From Brassicibacter mesophilus (GTDB taxonomy: Bacteria > Bacillota > Clostridia > Tissierellales > Proteiniboraceae), in NCBI RefSeq assembly GCF_050433385.1, contig NZ_JBNPXI010000002.1:372001-436000 (forward strand): a DNA stretch of 64,000 bases. Reading direction: 5' to 3'. The position numbers were made by a program, and so were the translations under genes. The notes beneath the pieces are model-generated. The model ran no database searches, was not told the DNA's origin, and saw only the letters and a list, made by a program, of their open reading frames with translations. Position 1 is the stretch's first letter. Every line of letters starts with the position of its first letter. Positions 18,125 through 26,073 of the stretch are shown piece after piece.

Positions 18125-19417
18125 ATGACAATTTTAATTATTTTTCTATTTACTATATCTATTCTAATTTTATATAATTATGTAACTAAAATTAAAAGCA
18201 AAAATTTTTGTAAAAATTTTAAAACATATCTAGTTGCCTTTTTAGTTTTATTAATGGTAATAACATTAATAGTATATCCTCAAAATGCAGTTAATGCGGC
18301 TTTTAACGGATTATTAACATGGTCAACTATAGTACTTCCTTCTTTGATTCCTTTTTTCATTGGCTCAGAAATTCTTATAGGACTAGGTGTAGTTAAATTT
18401 ATAGGAGTTCTTTTACAACCTATTATGAGACCATTATTTGGTGTTTCTGGTGAGGGAGCTTTTCCTTTTGCGATGAGTATGACCTCTGGTTACCCTGTAG
18501 GAATAACATTAGTATCAAAGCTGAGATCTCAAAAGTCAATAAGTAAAATAGAAGCTCAAAGACTTGCTTCCTTCTGCAGCACATCTGGTCCATTATTTAT
18601 AATCGGAGCAGTATCGGTAGGTATGTTAAAAAATGCTTCTTTAGGCCCAATATTAGCAATGTCACACTACTTAGGAGCTATTACTATTGGTTTAGTTTTT
18701 AAGACCTATGGGAGAAAAAATTGCTGTACAATTGAGTCAGTTCAAAAAAATTATGTAAAATCTGCATTTAATGAACTTATAATTGCCAGAAAAAAAGATG
18801 GCCGTTCTTTTAGTATAATTATGAGTGATGCTATAAAGACATCTTTCAATTCTATGATTATGATTGGTGGCTTTATAGTACTTTATTCAGTAATAATAGA
18901 AATACTAAACATCACACAGATAATGCATATCATTTCAGATTTTATAATAAGCATAGCTCCATTTGATCTTAATCCTATGATTGTAAATGGTCTTTTGAGT
19001 GGTATGATTGAAATGACAAACGGATGTAAAATTATTGCTTCTGTTCAATCAACAAGTGCCTTAGTTAAAATCTGTTCTATAAGCTTTTTAATAGCATGGA
19101 GTGGTTTTTCAATACATAGTCAATCAATAAGTATGTTAAACAATACAGACATTAGTACTAAAATATATATATTATCAAAATTTCTACATGGTATTTTTTC
19201 ATGTTTATATAGCTACTTACTGTATATCTTTATGTTCAAAGAAGATATAGTACCATCCTTCTCTATTAGCACTAACAGCTATCAGATAGATTTGCTAGGT
19301 AATTGGATTAAAAATTTCAATTTTTCCCTAAAACTTGAAATAGCCATAATTGCAGTTTTATTATTGACAGGCTTATGTATAGGTTTATTTAGCTCTATAA
19401 AGACAAAACAAAATTAA
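18125..19417 (+). CDS. ylbJ: Sporulation integral membrane protein YlbJ
   Basis: Polytopic membrane protein with a nucleoside-transporter gate-like (SpmA/YjiH-type) fold; in B. subtilis ylbJ is a sporulation gene needed for heat-resistant spores. 430 residues with about eight to ten hydrophobic segments: one at 1-18, another near 35-55, several through 60-210, a cluster at 230-330 and one at the C-terminus. MTSGYPVGITLVSKLR and LLSGMIEMTNGCK are typical of the gate domain. ATG has GGAGG upstream. Plus strand, ends at a convergent terminator. Confidence 0.9.
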   Translation: MTILIIFLFTISILILYNYVTKIKSKNFCKNFKTYLVAFLVLLMVITLIVYPQNAVNAAFNGLLTWSTIVLPSLIPFFIGSEILIGLGVVKFIGVLLQPIMRPLFGVSGEGAFPFAMSMTSGYPVGITLVSKLRSQKSISKIEAQRLASFCSTSGPLFIIGAVSVGMLKNASLGPILAMSHYLGAITIGLVFKTYGRKNCCTIESVQKNYVKSAFNELIIARKKDGRSFSIIMSDAIKTSFNSMIMIGGFIVLYSVIIEILNITQIMHIISDFIISIAPFDLNPMIVNGLLSGMIEMTNGCKIIASVQSTSALVKICSISFLIAWSGFSIHSQSISMLNNTDISTKIYILSKFLHGIFSCLYSYLLYIFMFKEDIVPSFSISTNSYQIDLLGNWIKNFNFSLKLEIAIIAVLLLTGLCIGLFSSIKTKQN

Positions 19418-19423
19418 TCAAAA

Positions 19424-19448
19424 AAACCCTCTATTTATTCGAGGGTTT
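19424..19448. terminator. Bidirectional terminator after ylbJ
   Basis: AAACCCTC and GAGGGTTT pair around a 9-base loop, with A-rich sequence on one side and T-rich on the other. It separates convergent ylbJ and the coiled-coil gene. Confidence 0.85.
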
Positions 19449-19453
19449 CTAAT

Positions 19454-19900
19454 TTATTTTATTCCATTAAGTTCTTGCCTGTTTTTTGCAATAGTTTCAA
19501 TTACACCTTTCAAATTATTTTCAACTTCTTTTAATAATTCATCTGCATACTCTCTTGCGCCAATACGAATTTCTTTTGCATTGCTCTGAGCTCTTGAAGT
19601 AATTTCCTCGGCTCTTTCATATGCTTTTTTGGTAATTTCGTCTTGTTCAATCATCTCTTCGATATGTATTTTTACTTCCTCAACCATAGTGTCTGCTTCA
19701 TTTTGAGCTTCAGCTAAAATCCTTTGTCTTTCTTCTTTTATCCACTCTGCTTGTTTTATTTCATCAGGTAGCTTTAGCCTTATTTCTCTAAGAATTTCTA
19801 ATAGTTCTCCTTTATCTACTAATACTTTTCCTGCAAAAGGTATGGTTGAACTGCCTTCAATAATATCTTCTATTTCATCTAACAATTTTAAAACATCCAT
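19454..19900 (-). CDS. Coiled-coil protein of unknown function downstream of coaD
   Basis: 148 residues, no membrane segment. After a short N-terminal helix (MDVLKLLDEIEDIIEG) and a linker, residues 45-148 form a continuous charged helix rich in E, K and A (RQRILAEAQNEADTMVEEVK). The pattern resembles the C-terminal coiled coil of DivIVA and peripheral-stalk ATPase subunits, and such clostridial proteins are sometimes labelled ATPase without support. Starting just 5 bases below coaD it is co-transcribed with rsmD-coaD. Function cannot be assigned; a scaffold or polar role is speculation. Confidence 0.8.
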   Translation of the reverse strand: MDVLKLLDEIEDIIEGSSTIPFAGKVLVDKGELLEILREIRLKLPDEIKQAEWIKEERQRILAEAQNEADTMVEEVKIHIEEMIEQDEITKKAYERAEEITSRAQSNAKEIRIGAREYADELLKEVENNLKGVIETIAKNRQELNGIK

Positions 19901-19905
19901 GATAC

Positions 19906-20385
19906 CTAGACCCCCTTAATTTTTTGTCTAATAGCTTCTTCAACAGCCTTAGGCACTAAAGCAGATATATCCCCGTTAAATCCTGCTACTTCTTTAACTA
20001 TGCTTGAACTTAAAAAAGAATATTGATTGCTAGATATTAAAAAAAATGTTTCCAGCTCATTATATAGACTTTTATTAATCAATGCCATCTGCATTTCATA
20101 TTCAAAATCAGATACAGCTCTTAATCCTCTGACAATTACTGAAACATTTTTTTCTTTTACATAATCAACTAATAACTCTGAAAACGAATCTATTTCTACA
20201 TTTCCGATATCTTTTGTGACTTCTCTTAAGAGTTGTTTTCTCTCATCTACAGAAAACATATTTTTCTTTGAACGGTTGTCTAAGACAGATACAATAACTT
20301 TACTAAATTTTTTAGAACATCTTTTTATGATATCTAGATGACCGTTCGTAACAGGATCAAAACTTCCTGGATATATAGCTATCAT
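19906..20385 (-). CDS. coaD: Phosphopantetheine adenylyltransferase
   Basis: Penultimate step of coenzyme A synthesis: 4'-phosphopantetheine plus ATP to dephospho-CoA. 159 residues. Starts MIAIYPGSFDPVTNGHLDII, containing the nucleotidyltransferase motif GSFDPVTNGH, and has the later RGLRAVSDFEYE motif and YSFLSSSIVKE. ATG at 20385 has AAGGAGG upstream; upstream in-frame starts would run into rsmD. The rsmD stop is one base away, as in Bacillus ylbH-ylbI. Together with coaBC at 39850-41040 much of the CoA route is present here. Confidence 0.97.
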   Translation of the reverse strand: MIAIYPGSFDPVTNGHLDIIKRCSKKFSKVIVSVLDNRSKKNMFSVDERKQLLREVTKDIGNVEIDSFSELLVDYVKEKNVSVIVRGLRAVSDFEYEMQMALINKSLYNELETFFLISSNQYSFLSSSIVKEVAGFNGDISALVPKAVEEAIRQKIKGV

Positions 20386-20386
20386 A

Positions 20387-20947
20387 TTATACCTCCTTAT
20401 GTTTATAAAAAGAAACAGTCGTTCCTCCATATTTCCTGGCATCATATCTAATAAGACCTAAATATTCTTCTTCTAACGAAGCTTTTGTTTCATGCTCAAT
20501 AATAACAATACCTTCCTCATCTAATAATCTATTGATATAAAGAGCTTCAATAGTAGGAGCTACAAGATCCTTCTCATATGGAGGATCCATGAATATAAAA
20601 TCAAAGCATATATTTTTAGAACCAAGTATAGTTAGTGCTCTATCAACATAATTCTTATATATCTGAGCTTGATTACTTAGGTTAGTAGCCTCTAAATTTT
20701 CTTTGATTATCGATGTACTAACATGACTATTATCAATAAAATAGCATCGACTTGCACCTCTGCTTAAAAACTCAATCCCTATGTTTCCTGATCCAGCAAA
20801 TAAGTCTAATACTGTGCTATTTTCTGGTATGTAACCTATAATATTAAATATAGATTCCTTAACTCTGTCCGCTGTTGGTCTAGTACTCATACCTTTCGGT
20901 GCCTTAAGCTTATGTCCTTTCAACTTTCCTGTAATAACGCGCAACAT
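20387..20947 (-). CDS. rsmD: 16S rRNA (guanine966-N2)-methyltransferase RsmD
   Basis: SAM-dependent methyltransferase of the small-subunit rRNA. 186 residues. SAM motif LDLFAGSGNIG (48-58) and catalytic DPPY (121-124) are intact; the N-terminus MLRVITGKLKGHKLKAP matches the family. ATG at 20947 has AAGGAGG upstream, better than the start 15 bases earlier. Followed directly by coaD. Confidence 0.96.
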   Translation of the reverse strand: MLRVITGKLKGHKLKAPKGMSTRPTADRVKESIFNIIGYIPENSTVLDLFAGSGNIGIEFLSRGASRCYFIDNSHVSTSIIKENLEATNLSNQAQIYKNYVDRALTILGSKNICFDFIFMDPPYEKDLVAPTIEALYINRLLDEEGIVIIEHETKASLEEEYLGLIRYDARKYGGTTVSFYKHKEV

Positions 20948-21011
20948 AACTCCTCCTTGCAATCATTACTTTTATTTTAGCACAAAAATAATCTGTGCAA
21001 AACTATATGTT

Positions 21012-21043
21012 ATAAAAAAAAGATGTATTAATACACCTTTTTT
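21012..21043 (-). terminator. Terminator after recG
   Basis: AAAAAGGTGTA and TACATCTTTTT pair (one G-U) around TTAA, followed on the minus strand by a run of eight T. It lies nine bases after the recG stop. Confidence 0.85.
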
Positions 21044-21051
21044 ATTATTTG

Positions 21052-23115
21052 CTAATTAAAGCTAATTAAATCAAGACCACTATTAAACATTTTTTTGAGT
21101 CTTTCTCTAATTTTTCTGTTTTCAACTAATTTTAGTTTTGGATCTTGTTCTAGTAGTTCTGAAGCTAATATCTGAACTTCCTTTAGTGTACTAATATCTG
21201 TAAATAGATTTGCAATTTTTAAATCCGGCATACCATGTTGTTTTGTCCCAAAAAATTGCCCAGGACCTCTTATTTCTAAATCCTTTTCAGATATTATGAA
21301 TCCATCTGATGTACGTTCCATTACCGCCATTCTTTCCTTTGAAACTTTGCTATTGCTCTCATTAATAAGTATACAATAAGATTGATAATTGCCTCTTCCT
21401 ACTCTACCTCTAAGCTGATGTAGTTGTGCCAATCCAAATCTTTCAGCATTTTCAACTATCATTATATTAGCATTGGGTACATTAACACCAACCTCAATAA
21501 CCGTAGTCGAAATAAGAACGTTGATATCACCTGTTTTGAATTTATTCATTATATCTTCTTTTTCTTTAGCCTTCATTTTGCCGTGTAGCAGTCCAAGATT
21601 TATATCTTTAAAATACTCTTTTTTTAGTATTTCATATAATTCTGATGCAGATTGAAGCTTAACAGAATCAGATTCTTCAACAAGCGGACAAACAATATAT
21701 GCCTGTCTGCCTTCAAAAACATGTTTTTTAACAAAATTATATATTCTTTTTTTCATTTCATTAGTAACGGCATATGTTTTTATACTTTTTCTACCTGGCG
21801 GTAATTCGTTTATAATAGATATGTCTAAATCTCCATAAAGCATCAACGCTAATGTCCTAGGAATTGGAGTAGCAGTCATAACTAATATGTCAGGGTTTTC
21901 TCCTTTACTAGACAACAGCGCCCTTTGTCTTACTCCAAATCTGTGTTGTTCGTCAGTAATAGTTAATCCTAGATTCTTAAACTCTACAGTTTCCTGTATT
22001 AATGCATGTGTTCCAACAACTATATCAATTTTCCCATCTTTAATATCTTCAATAAGCTCCCTTTTCTTTTTGGCTGATATGCTACTAATTAATATTTCAC
22101 ATGAAATTCCAAATTTATTAAGCATATTAGTTATGCTTTCATAATGCTGTGTCGCTAGAATCTCAGTAGGGGCCATCATCACTGACTGATATCCTGATTC
22201 ATATGCTTTAATCATAGCTAGAATAGCTATGATAGTCTTACCCGAACCAACATCTCCCTGAATAAGTCTAGTCATTTGATTTTCTGACTCCATATCTGCT
22301 TCAATTTCATTAAAAACCTTTAGCTGAGAATTTGTAAGCTTAAACGGCAGGTTATCAATGAAATCATTAATCATAGTAGATTTTTTAAAACATATTCCTT
22401 TTTGCTTCTTACTATATTTGTTTTTAAGAATAAACAAACCAAGTTGAAGCATAAGTAATTCTTCAAATACTAGCCTTTTTTTTGCATTCAAATACTGCTT
22501 TCTTCCTACTGGAAAATGAATATTAGAAACTGCATCTTTAAATGAAACTAATTCATACTTATCTATTAGATGTGATGGTAGTATATCATCTTCATTATTT
22601 AAATATTCTTCAATTGCATTACCTATAAAACTTATCATATCGTTATTTGATAGCTTATCTGTTAAAGGATAAATGGGCACTATTTTTCCTATTTTATTGC
22701 TGTTATCGTTCTCCTTTACATAAATAGGATTATGAACTTCAATTCTTCCCCCTGTCTTCTTCACCCTGCCATTGATTTTAAGCACTTCGTCAATTGATAA
22801 ATTGTTTACCACGTAATTTTGATTAAACCACGTTAAAAATGCAATTCCAGTATCATCTTTAACTGGGATTTTAGTTATAGACAAACCCCTTCTAGGTTTA
22901 TACGTACTATATGGGCCACAAACTACAACTCTTAAATTTACCTTTTCTCCATTTTCTACATCAATTAACTTTTTTATTTCTCTCCTATCTTCATATGCTT
23001 TCGGAAAATAATAAAATAGATCCTCAATCGTTTCTATATTTAACTTTCTTAAAAGATTTGCTTTTTTAGGCCCAATACCTTTTACATATCTAACAGAGTT
23101 GTTTAGGTTAGTCAA
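21052..23115 (-). CDS. recG: ATP-dependent DNA helicase RecG
   Basis: Branch-migrating helicase that reverses stalled forks and processes recombination intermediates. 687 residues. Order: N-terminal HhH (VRYVKGIGPKKANLLRKL), the wedge/OB domain (about 60-150), helicase Walker A GDVGSGKT, ITDEQHRFG, TATPIPRTLAL, and C-terminal motif RLAQLHQLRGRVGRG-like FGLAQLHQLRGRVGRG. TTG at 23115 is preferred: GAGGTG lies six bases upstream, and the GTG at 23124 is part of that site. In Bacillus recG also precedes fapR; here the ylb block lies between. Confidence 0.97.
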   Translation of the reverse strand: MTNLNNSVRYVKGIGPKKANLLRKLNIETIEDLFYYFPKAYEDRREIKKLIDVENGEKVNLRVVVCGPYSTYKPRRGLSITKIPVKDDTGIAFLTWFNQNYVVNNLSIDEVLKINGRVKKTGGRIEVHNPIYVKENDNSNKIGKIVPIYPLTDKLSNNDMISFIGNAIEEYLNNEDDILPSHLIDKYELVSFKDAVSNIHFPVGRKQYLNAKKRLVFEELLMLQLGLFILKNKYSKKQKGICFKKSTMINDFIDNLPFKLTNSQLKVFNEIEADMESENQMTRLIQGDVGSGKTIIAILAMIKAYESGYQSVMMAPTEILATQHYESITNMLNKFGISCEILISSISAKKKRELIEDIKDGKIDIVVGTHALIQETVEFKNLGLTITDEQHRFGVRQRALLSSKGENPDILVMTATPIPRTLALMLYGDLDISIINELPPGRKSIKTYAVTNEMKKRIYNFVKKHVFEGRQAYIVCPLVEESDSVKLQSASELYEILKKEYFKDINLGLLHGKMKAKEKEDIMNKFKTGDINVLISTTVIEVGVNVPNANIMIVENAERFGLAQLHQLRGRVGRGNYQSYCILINESNSKVSKERMAVMERTSDGFIISEKDLEIRGPGQFFGTKQHGMPDLKIANLFTDISTLKEVQILASELLEQDPKLKLVENRKIRERLKKMFNSGLDLISFN

Positions 23116-23134
23116 TTTCTTCACCTCAAAACCT

Positions 23135-23162
23135 ATTCTTGTATAAATAAATAAACAAGAAT
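23135..23162 (-). repeat. Small inverted repeat upstream of recG
   Basis: ATTCTTGT and ACAAGAAT, 8 bases each, 12 bases apart, in the 115-base gap between fakA and recG. It has no U-run on the minus strand and may be a weak terminator or an operator. No other feature was seen in the gap. Confidence 0.35.
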
Positions 23163-23239
23163 CAAGAGGTCAAGCTCTAAATCCTTGTCTATGCTTTAAC
23201 ATCAGTTTCAACCTTATGAAAAATTTATAAAAAAATTCT

Positions 23240-24877
23240 CTATTCTATTGATACTAGATAATAATAAAGGGGCTGTCCTCCATATATCATATCAACATCA
23301 AAATCTTCGAATTCATTTTCAATTTTATTTTTTAGTTCTTCAGCTTGATTTTCTTGAATATCTTTACCATAGAAAATAGTAATCAACTCGTTATCATCAT
23401 CAGCAGTATTTCTTATTAAGTCTAAAACAACTTCCTGTACATTTTGTCCTACCGTTTTAATTTCGCCATCACAAATTCCAATTATATCATCTTTCTTAAT
23501 TTCTTTATTATCAATTACAGTATCTCTAACAGAAAAAGTAACCTGACCTGTTTTTACAGATTTAATTGCATTGCTCATATTGTCTATATTATCTTCTACT
23601 TCAAGCTCCTCATCAAAAGCAAGTAATGCAGATATTCCTTGAGGAATAGTTTTTGTAGGCAACACCTCAACATTTTTTTGACTTAGTTCTTTTGCCTGAG
23701 TTGCAGCTAACACAATATTACTATTATTAGGAAGAATAATAATAGTATCCCCTGTTACGCTGTCAATTGCCTTAAGAATATCCTCTGTACTAGGATTCAT
23801 AGTTTGTCCACCAGTGATTACATAATCTACTTTCAAGTCTTTAAATACGCTTTCAAGACCCTCGCCCATTGCTACAGTAATAAAACTGTATTTCTTAGTT
23901 TCTTGGCCATGTTCGTTCTTATTTTGAGTTTTTATTTCTTCAGACTTTTCTGTATTATTCCTGTGTTGGTACTTCATATTATCTATTTTGATGTCTATTA
24001 GTTCACCAAGGTTAAGCGCCTTCTGCAATACATCACCAGGGTTATTGGTATGAACATGAACTTTTATTATATTTTCTCCACCTACTACTAGCAGCGAATC
24101 ACCGAATTTAGATAATTCATCTCTAAAGCTTTCACTATCTTTATTAGTATTATTAATGATAAACTCAGTACAATAAGCAAATTGTATGTCATCATTATTT
24201 CCAGTATCAACAAATACATTGTCGTTAATAGGAGCAGCATCATCTAAAACAAATTCTTCCTTACCTGCTAAAGCCTCTAAAGCACCAGAAAGTATTACTA
24301 TCAACCCCTTACCTCCAGCATCCACAACCCCAGCTTGTTTAAGTACAGCCAGCATTTCAGGTGTCTTTTGTAAAGTTTCTTCTCCATGCTTTATAACTTT
24401 TTTCAAGAATTCAACTATGTCCATTTCATTCTTGGCAATTTCGAAAGATGCTTCTGCACACTCTCTCGCCACTGTTAGTATAGTACCTTCTATAGGCTTC
24501 ATTACTGCTTTATATGCAGTGTCAGAACCCGATTTGAAAGCAGCAGCAATAACCTTCGTATCTATTTTTTTTACATCCTTTAAGCCTCTTGAAAATCCTC
24601 TGAATAGTTGAGAAAGAATAACACCTGAGTTACCTCTAGCCCCCATGAGAGATCCGTTCGCAGCTGCTGATGCAACTTTTTCTATGCTATTTGTTTCAAG
24701 ATTTTTTATTTGTTTTATTGCCGACTGCATCGTTAGAGACATATTTGTTCCTGTGTCTCCATCTGGTACTGGAAAAACATTTAATGCATTAACAGCTTCC
24801 TTATTTTTTTCTAGTGAATTTGCAGCGCCAATAAATAATTTCTTTAATATAATCCCATCTATATATTCAATTTTCAA
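23240..24877 (-). CDS. fakA: Fatty acid kinase catalytic subunit FakA (DhaL/DegV-like, YloV)
   Basis: ATP-binding kinase subunit that phosphorylates fatty acids held by a FakB protein, feeding exogenous acyl chains to PlsY. 545 residues. The N-terminal DhaL domain shows the metal-binding PVPDGDTGTNM (37-47) and GARGNSGVILSQLFRG; a middle domain and a C-terminal domain (GEGLESVFKDL..., ITGGQTMNPSTEDIL) follow. TTG at 24877 has AAGGAGG upstream. It follows asp23 by 18 bases. No fakB is seen in the window. Confidence 0.92.
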   Translation of the reverse strand: MKIEYIDGIILKKLFIGAANSLEKNKEAVNALNVFPVPDGDTGTNMSLTMQSAIKQIKNLETNSIEKVASAAANGSLMGARGNSGVILSQLFRGFSRGLKDVKKIDTKVIAAAFKSGSDTAYKAVMKPIEGTILTVARECAEASFEIAKNEMDIVEFLKKVIKHGEETLQKTPEMLAVLKQAGVVDAGGKGLIVILSGALEALAGKEEFVLDDAAPINDNVFVDTGNNDDIQFAYCTEFIINNTNKDSESFRDELSKFGDSLLVVGGENIIKVHVHTNNPGDVLQKALNLGELIDIKIDNMKYQHRNNTEKSEEIKTQNKNEHGQETKKYSFITVAMGEGLESVFKDLKVDYVITGGQTMNPSTEDILKAIDSVTGDTIIILPNNSNIVLAATQAKELSQKNVEVLPTKTIPQGISALLAFDEELEVEDNIDNMSNAIKSVKTGQVTFSVRDTVIDNKEIKKDDIIGICDGEIKTVGQNVQEVVLDLIRNTADDDNELITIFYGKDIQENQAEELKNKIENEFEDFDVDMIYGGQPLYYYLVSIE

Positions 24878-24895
24878 AATTAGTACCTCCTTAAC

Positions 24896-25252
24896 CTACT
24901 TTTGTACCCTTACTCCTTGTACGTTTATATTAACTCTTTCAACTTTTAAACCAGTAAGGTTTTCAATATTATATTTTACTTTCTCAATTATATTATTGGC
25001 AACAACAGATATTCTTGTTCCAAACTGAACTACAATATATAAATCAATTACTATTTTGTCACCTTCAGTATGTACTTTTACACCTTTTGTTAAGTGCTCT
25101 TTTCTTAATAATTCAACTAGTCCATCTGTTGCGTTTCGACTTGACATTCCAACTAGCCCATAACATTCCATAGCCGATAATCCCGCAATGATCTCTAGAA
25201 CGTTATCGTCAATATTTATAGCGCCATATTTATTGTTCAATTTACCTGGCAT
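24896..25252 (-). CDS. Asp23/Gls24 family protein (YloU)
   Basis: 118-residue member of the Asp23/Gls24 envelope-associated family; it contains the hallmark GMSSRNATDGL and a beta-rich core (KVHTEGDKIVIDLYIVV...VERVNINVQGV). In Firmicutes it lies before fakA; its role is poorly known and may concern cell-envelope homeostasis. ATG at 25252 has AAGGAGG upstream. Divergent from rpmB; an inverted repeat at 25289-25320 lies in its leader or promoter. Confidence 0.9.
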   Translation of the reverse strand: MPGKLNNKYGAINIDDNVLEIIAGLSAMECYGLVGMSSRNATDGLVELLRKEHLTKGVKVHTEGDKIVIDLYIVVQFGTRISVVANNIIEKVKYNIENLTGLKVERVNINVQGVRVQK

Positions 25253-25288
25253 TAGCAGTCCTCCTTTTTAGAATAATAAATTAGTGTA

Positions 25289-25320
25289 AGGATTATAATT
25301 ATATTCTACATTATAATCCT
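25289..25320. repeat. 11-base inverted repeat upstream of asp23-fakA
   Basis: AGGATTATAAT (25289-25299) and ATTATAATCCT (25310-25320), 10 bases apart. It sits 37 bases upstream of the asp23 start and could be an operator or a leader hairpin. The left arm contains a possible -10 TATAAT on the minus strand. Confidence 0.6.
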
Positions 25321-25376
25321 ATTATCTTCAACTTTATAATATCTATAATGATTTTTAGTATATTATTATCTTTATA

Positions 25377-25406
25377 TTGCAAAATTAAACTTAGATGTGT
25401 TACAAT
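25377..25406 (+). promoter_or_regulatory. Sigma-A-type promoter of rpmB
   Basis: -35 TTGCAA (25377-25382), 18-base spacer, -10 TACAAT (25401-25406). The predicted start near 25413 leaves about 64 bases of leader. Confidence 0.7.
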
Positions 25407-25476
25407 AGAGTGTGTTGACTTAATGATTATAAATATTGGAAATTATGCAATTTAAGAAGTTGAGGAGGTGTTCGAT

Positions 25477-25668
25477 GTGGCAAAATTCTGTGAAGTATGT
25501 GGAAAGGGTAAAGTTTCTGGACATTTAGTAACTTTCTCTAACCGTAAAAGTAATAGAACTTGGTCTCCAAATGTACGTAGAATAAAAGCTATTGTTAATG
25601 GAGCTCCTAAGAGAATATATGTTTGTACAAGATGTATAAGATCTGGTAATGTAGAAAGAGCGTTATAA
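25477..25668 (+). CDS. rpmB: 50S ribosomal protein L28
   Basis: Large-subunit ribosomal protein of 63 residues. Reads MAKFCEVCGKGKVSGH, with CEVC and CTRC pairs forming the zinc site of the C+ form. GTG at 25477 is the start: GAGGAGGTG lies six bases upstream; an earlier in-frame GTG is inside that site and an ATG at 25475 is out of frame. Plus strand, alone on its transcript, ending at a strong terminator. Confidence 0.97.
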   Translation: MAKFCEVCGKGKVSGHLVTFSNRKSNRTWSPNVRRIKAIVNGAPKRIYVCTRCIRSGNVERAL

Positions 25669-25672
25669 AAGT

Positions 25673-25708
25673 AGGCTTCCTATGAATTGGAAGCCTGTTT
25701 TCTTTTTT
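25673..25708 (+). terminator. Terminator of rpmB
   Basis: AGGCTTCC and GGAAGCCT pair around TATGAATT, followed by GTTTTCTTTTTTTT on the plus strand. The right part is antisense to the 3' end of the spoVM candidate. Confidence 0.92.
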
Positions 25709-25763
25709 TTCGCAATAATATCCTGCTAATTGCTCTAGGGAGCTTTATAACTAGTATTTTCAC
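25680..25763 (-). CDS. spoVM: Candidate SpoVM spore-coat anchoring peptide
   Basis: A 27-residue ORF starting at GTG 25763, with GGGGAGGG six bases upstream. It reads MKILVIKLPRAISRIL and then a basic tail. B. subtilis SpoVM (26 residues) starts MKFYTIKLPKFLGGIV; the MK, IKLP and functionally key Pro9 align without gaps, and the amphipathic basic character is kept. The location between rpmB and thiN is exactly that of B. subtilis spoVM, and SpoVM's partner SpoIVA is encoded at 55891-57369. Known role: it binds the curved forespore membrane and recruits SpoIVA. The tail differs from Bacillus, so the call rests on motif plus synteny. The 3' end overlaps the rpmB terminator in antisense. Confidence 0.8.
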   Translation of the reverse strand: MKILVIKLPRAISRILLRKKRKQASNS

Positions 25764-25800
25764 TTCATTCCCTCCCCTATTTTAAAAAATCATTTATAAG

Positions 25801-25980
25801 CTATAGCATTTTAAATAGTAACCAACCTAAGCAAACAAGTAAAATCCCTAATAAAAATATCCATAATGAAACAGGGACAACTTGTATTATGATTATTACT
25901 CCAACAACAGCTAAAATAATTCCTAATGTCTTTTTGAAATTATATCTAGATGGACATCTCCTAAATTTAAATTTCCTCAT
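25801..25980 (-). CDS. Small two-helix membrane protein
   Basis: 59 residues. A basic N-terminus (MRKFKFRRCPSRYNFKK) is followed by two hydrophobic stretches, about 20-36 and 40-58, joined by a short VVPVSLW turn. No known family recognised. ATG at 25980 is chosen because AGAGAGGTG lies six bases upstream; the GTG at 25989 is inside that site. It ends 37 bases before the spoVM candidate and may share its transcript, which would suggest a sporulation role, but that is inference. Confidence 0.7.
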   Translation of the reverse strand: MRKFKFRRCPSRYNFKKTLGIILAVVGVIIIIQVVPVSLWIFLLGILLVCLGWLLFKML

Positions 25981-26041
25981 ATACAACACCTCTCTAAAGG
26001 CTACTATAATACATATTATTCTCTAGCCAATAAAATGTTAC

Positions 26042-26067
26042 AAAAAAATCGGCTTTTCAGCCGATTT
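26042..26067 (-). terminator. Terminator after thiN
   Basis: AAATCGGCT and AGCCGATTT pair around a 4-base loop and are followed by T7 on the minus strand, seven bases after the thiN stop. Confidence 0.92.
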
Positions 26068-26073
26068 CTAGAA

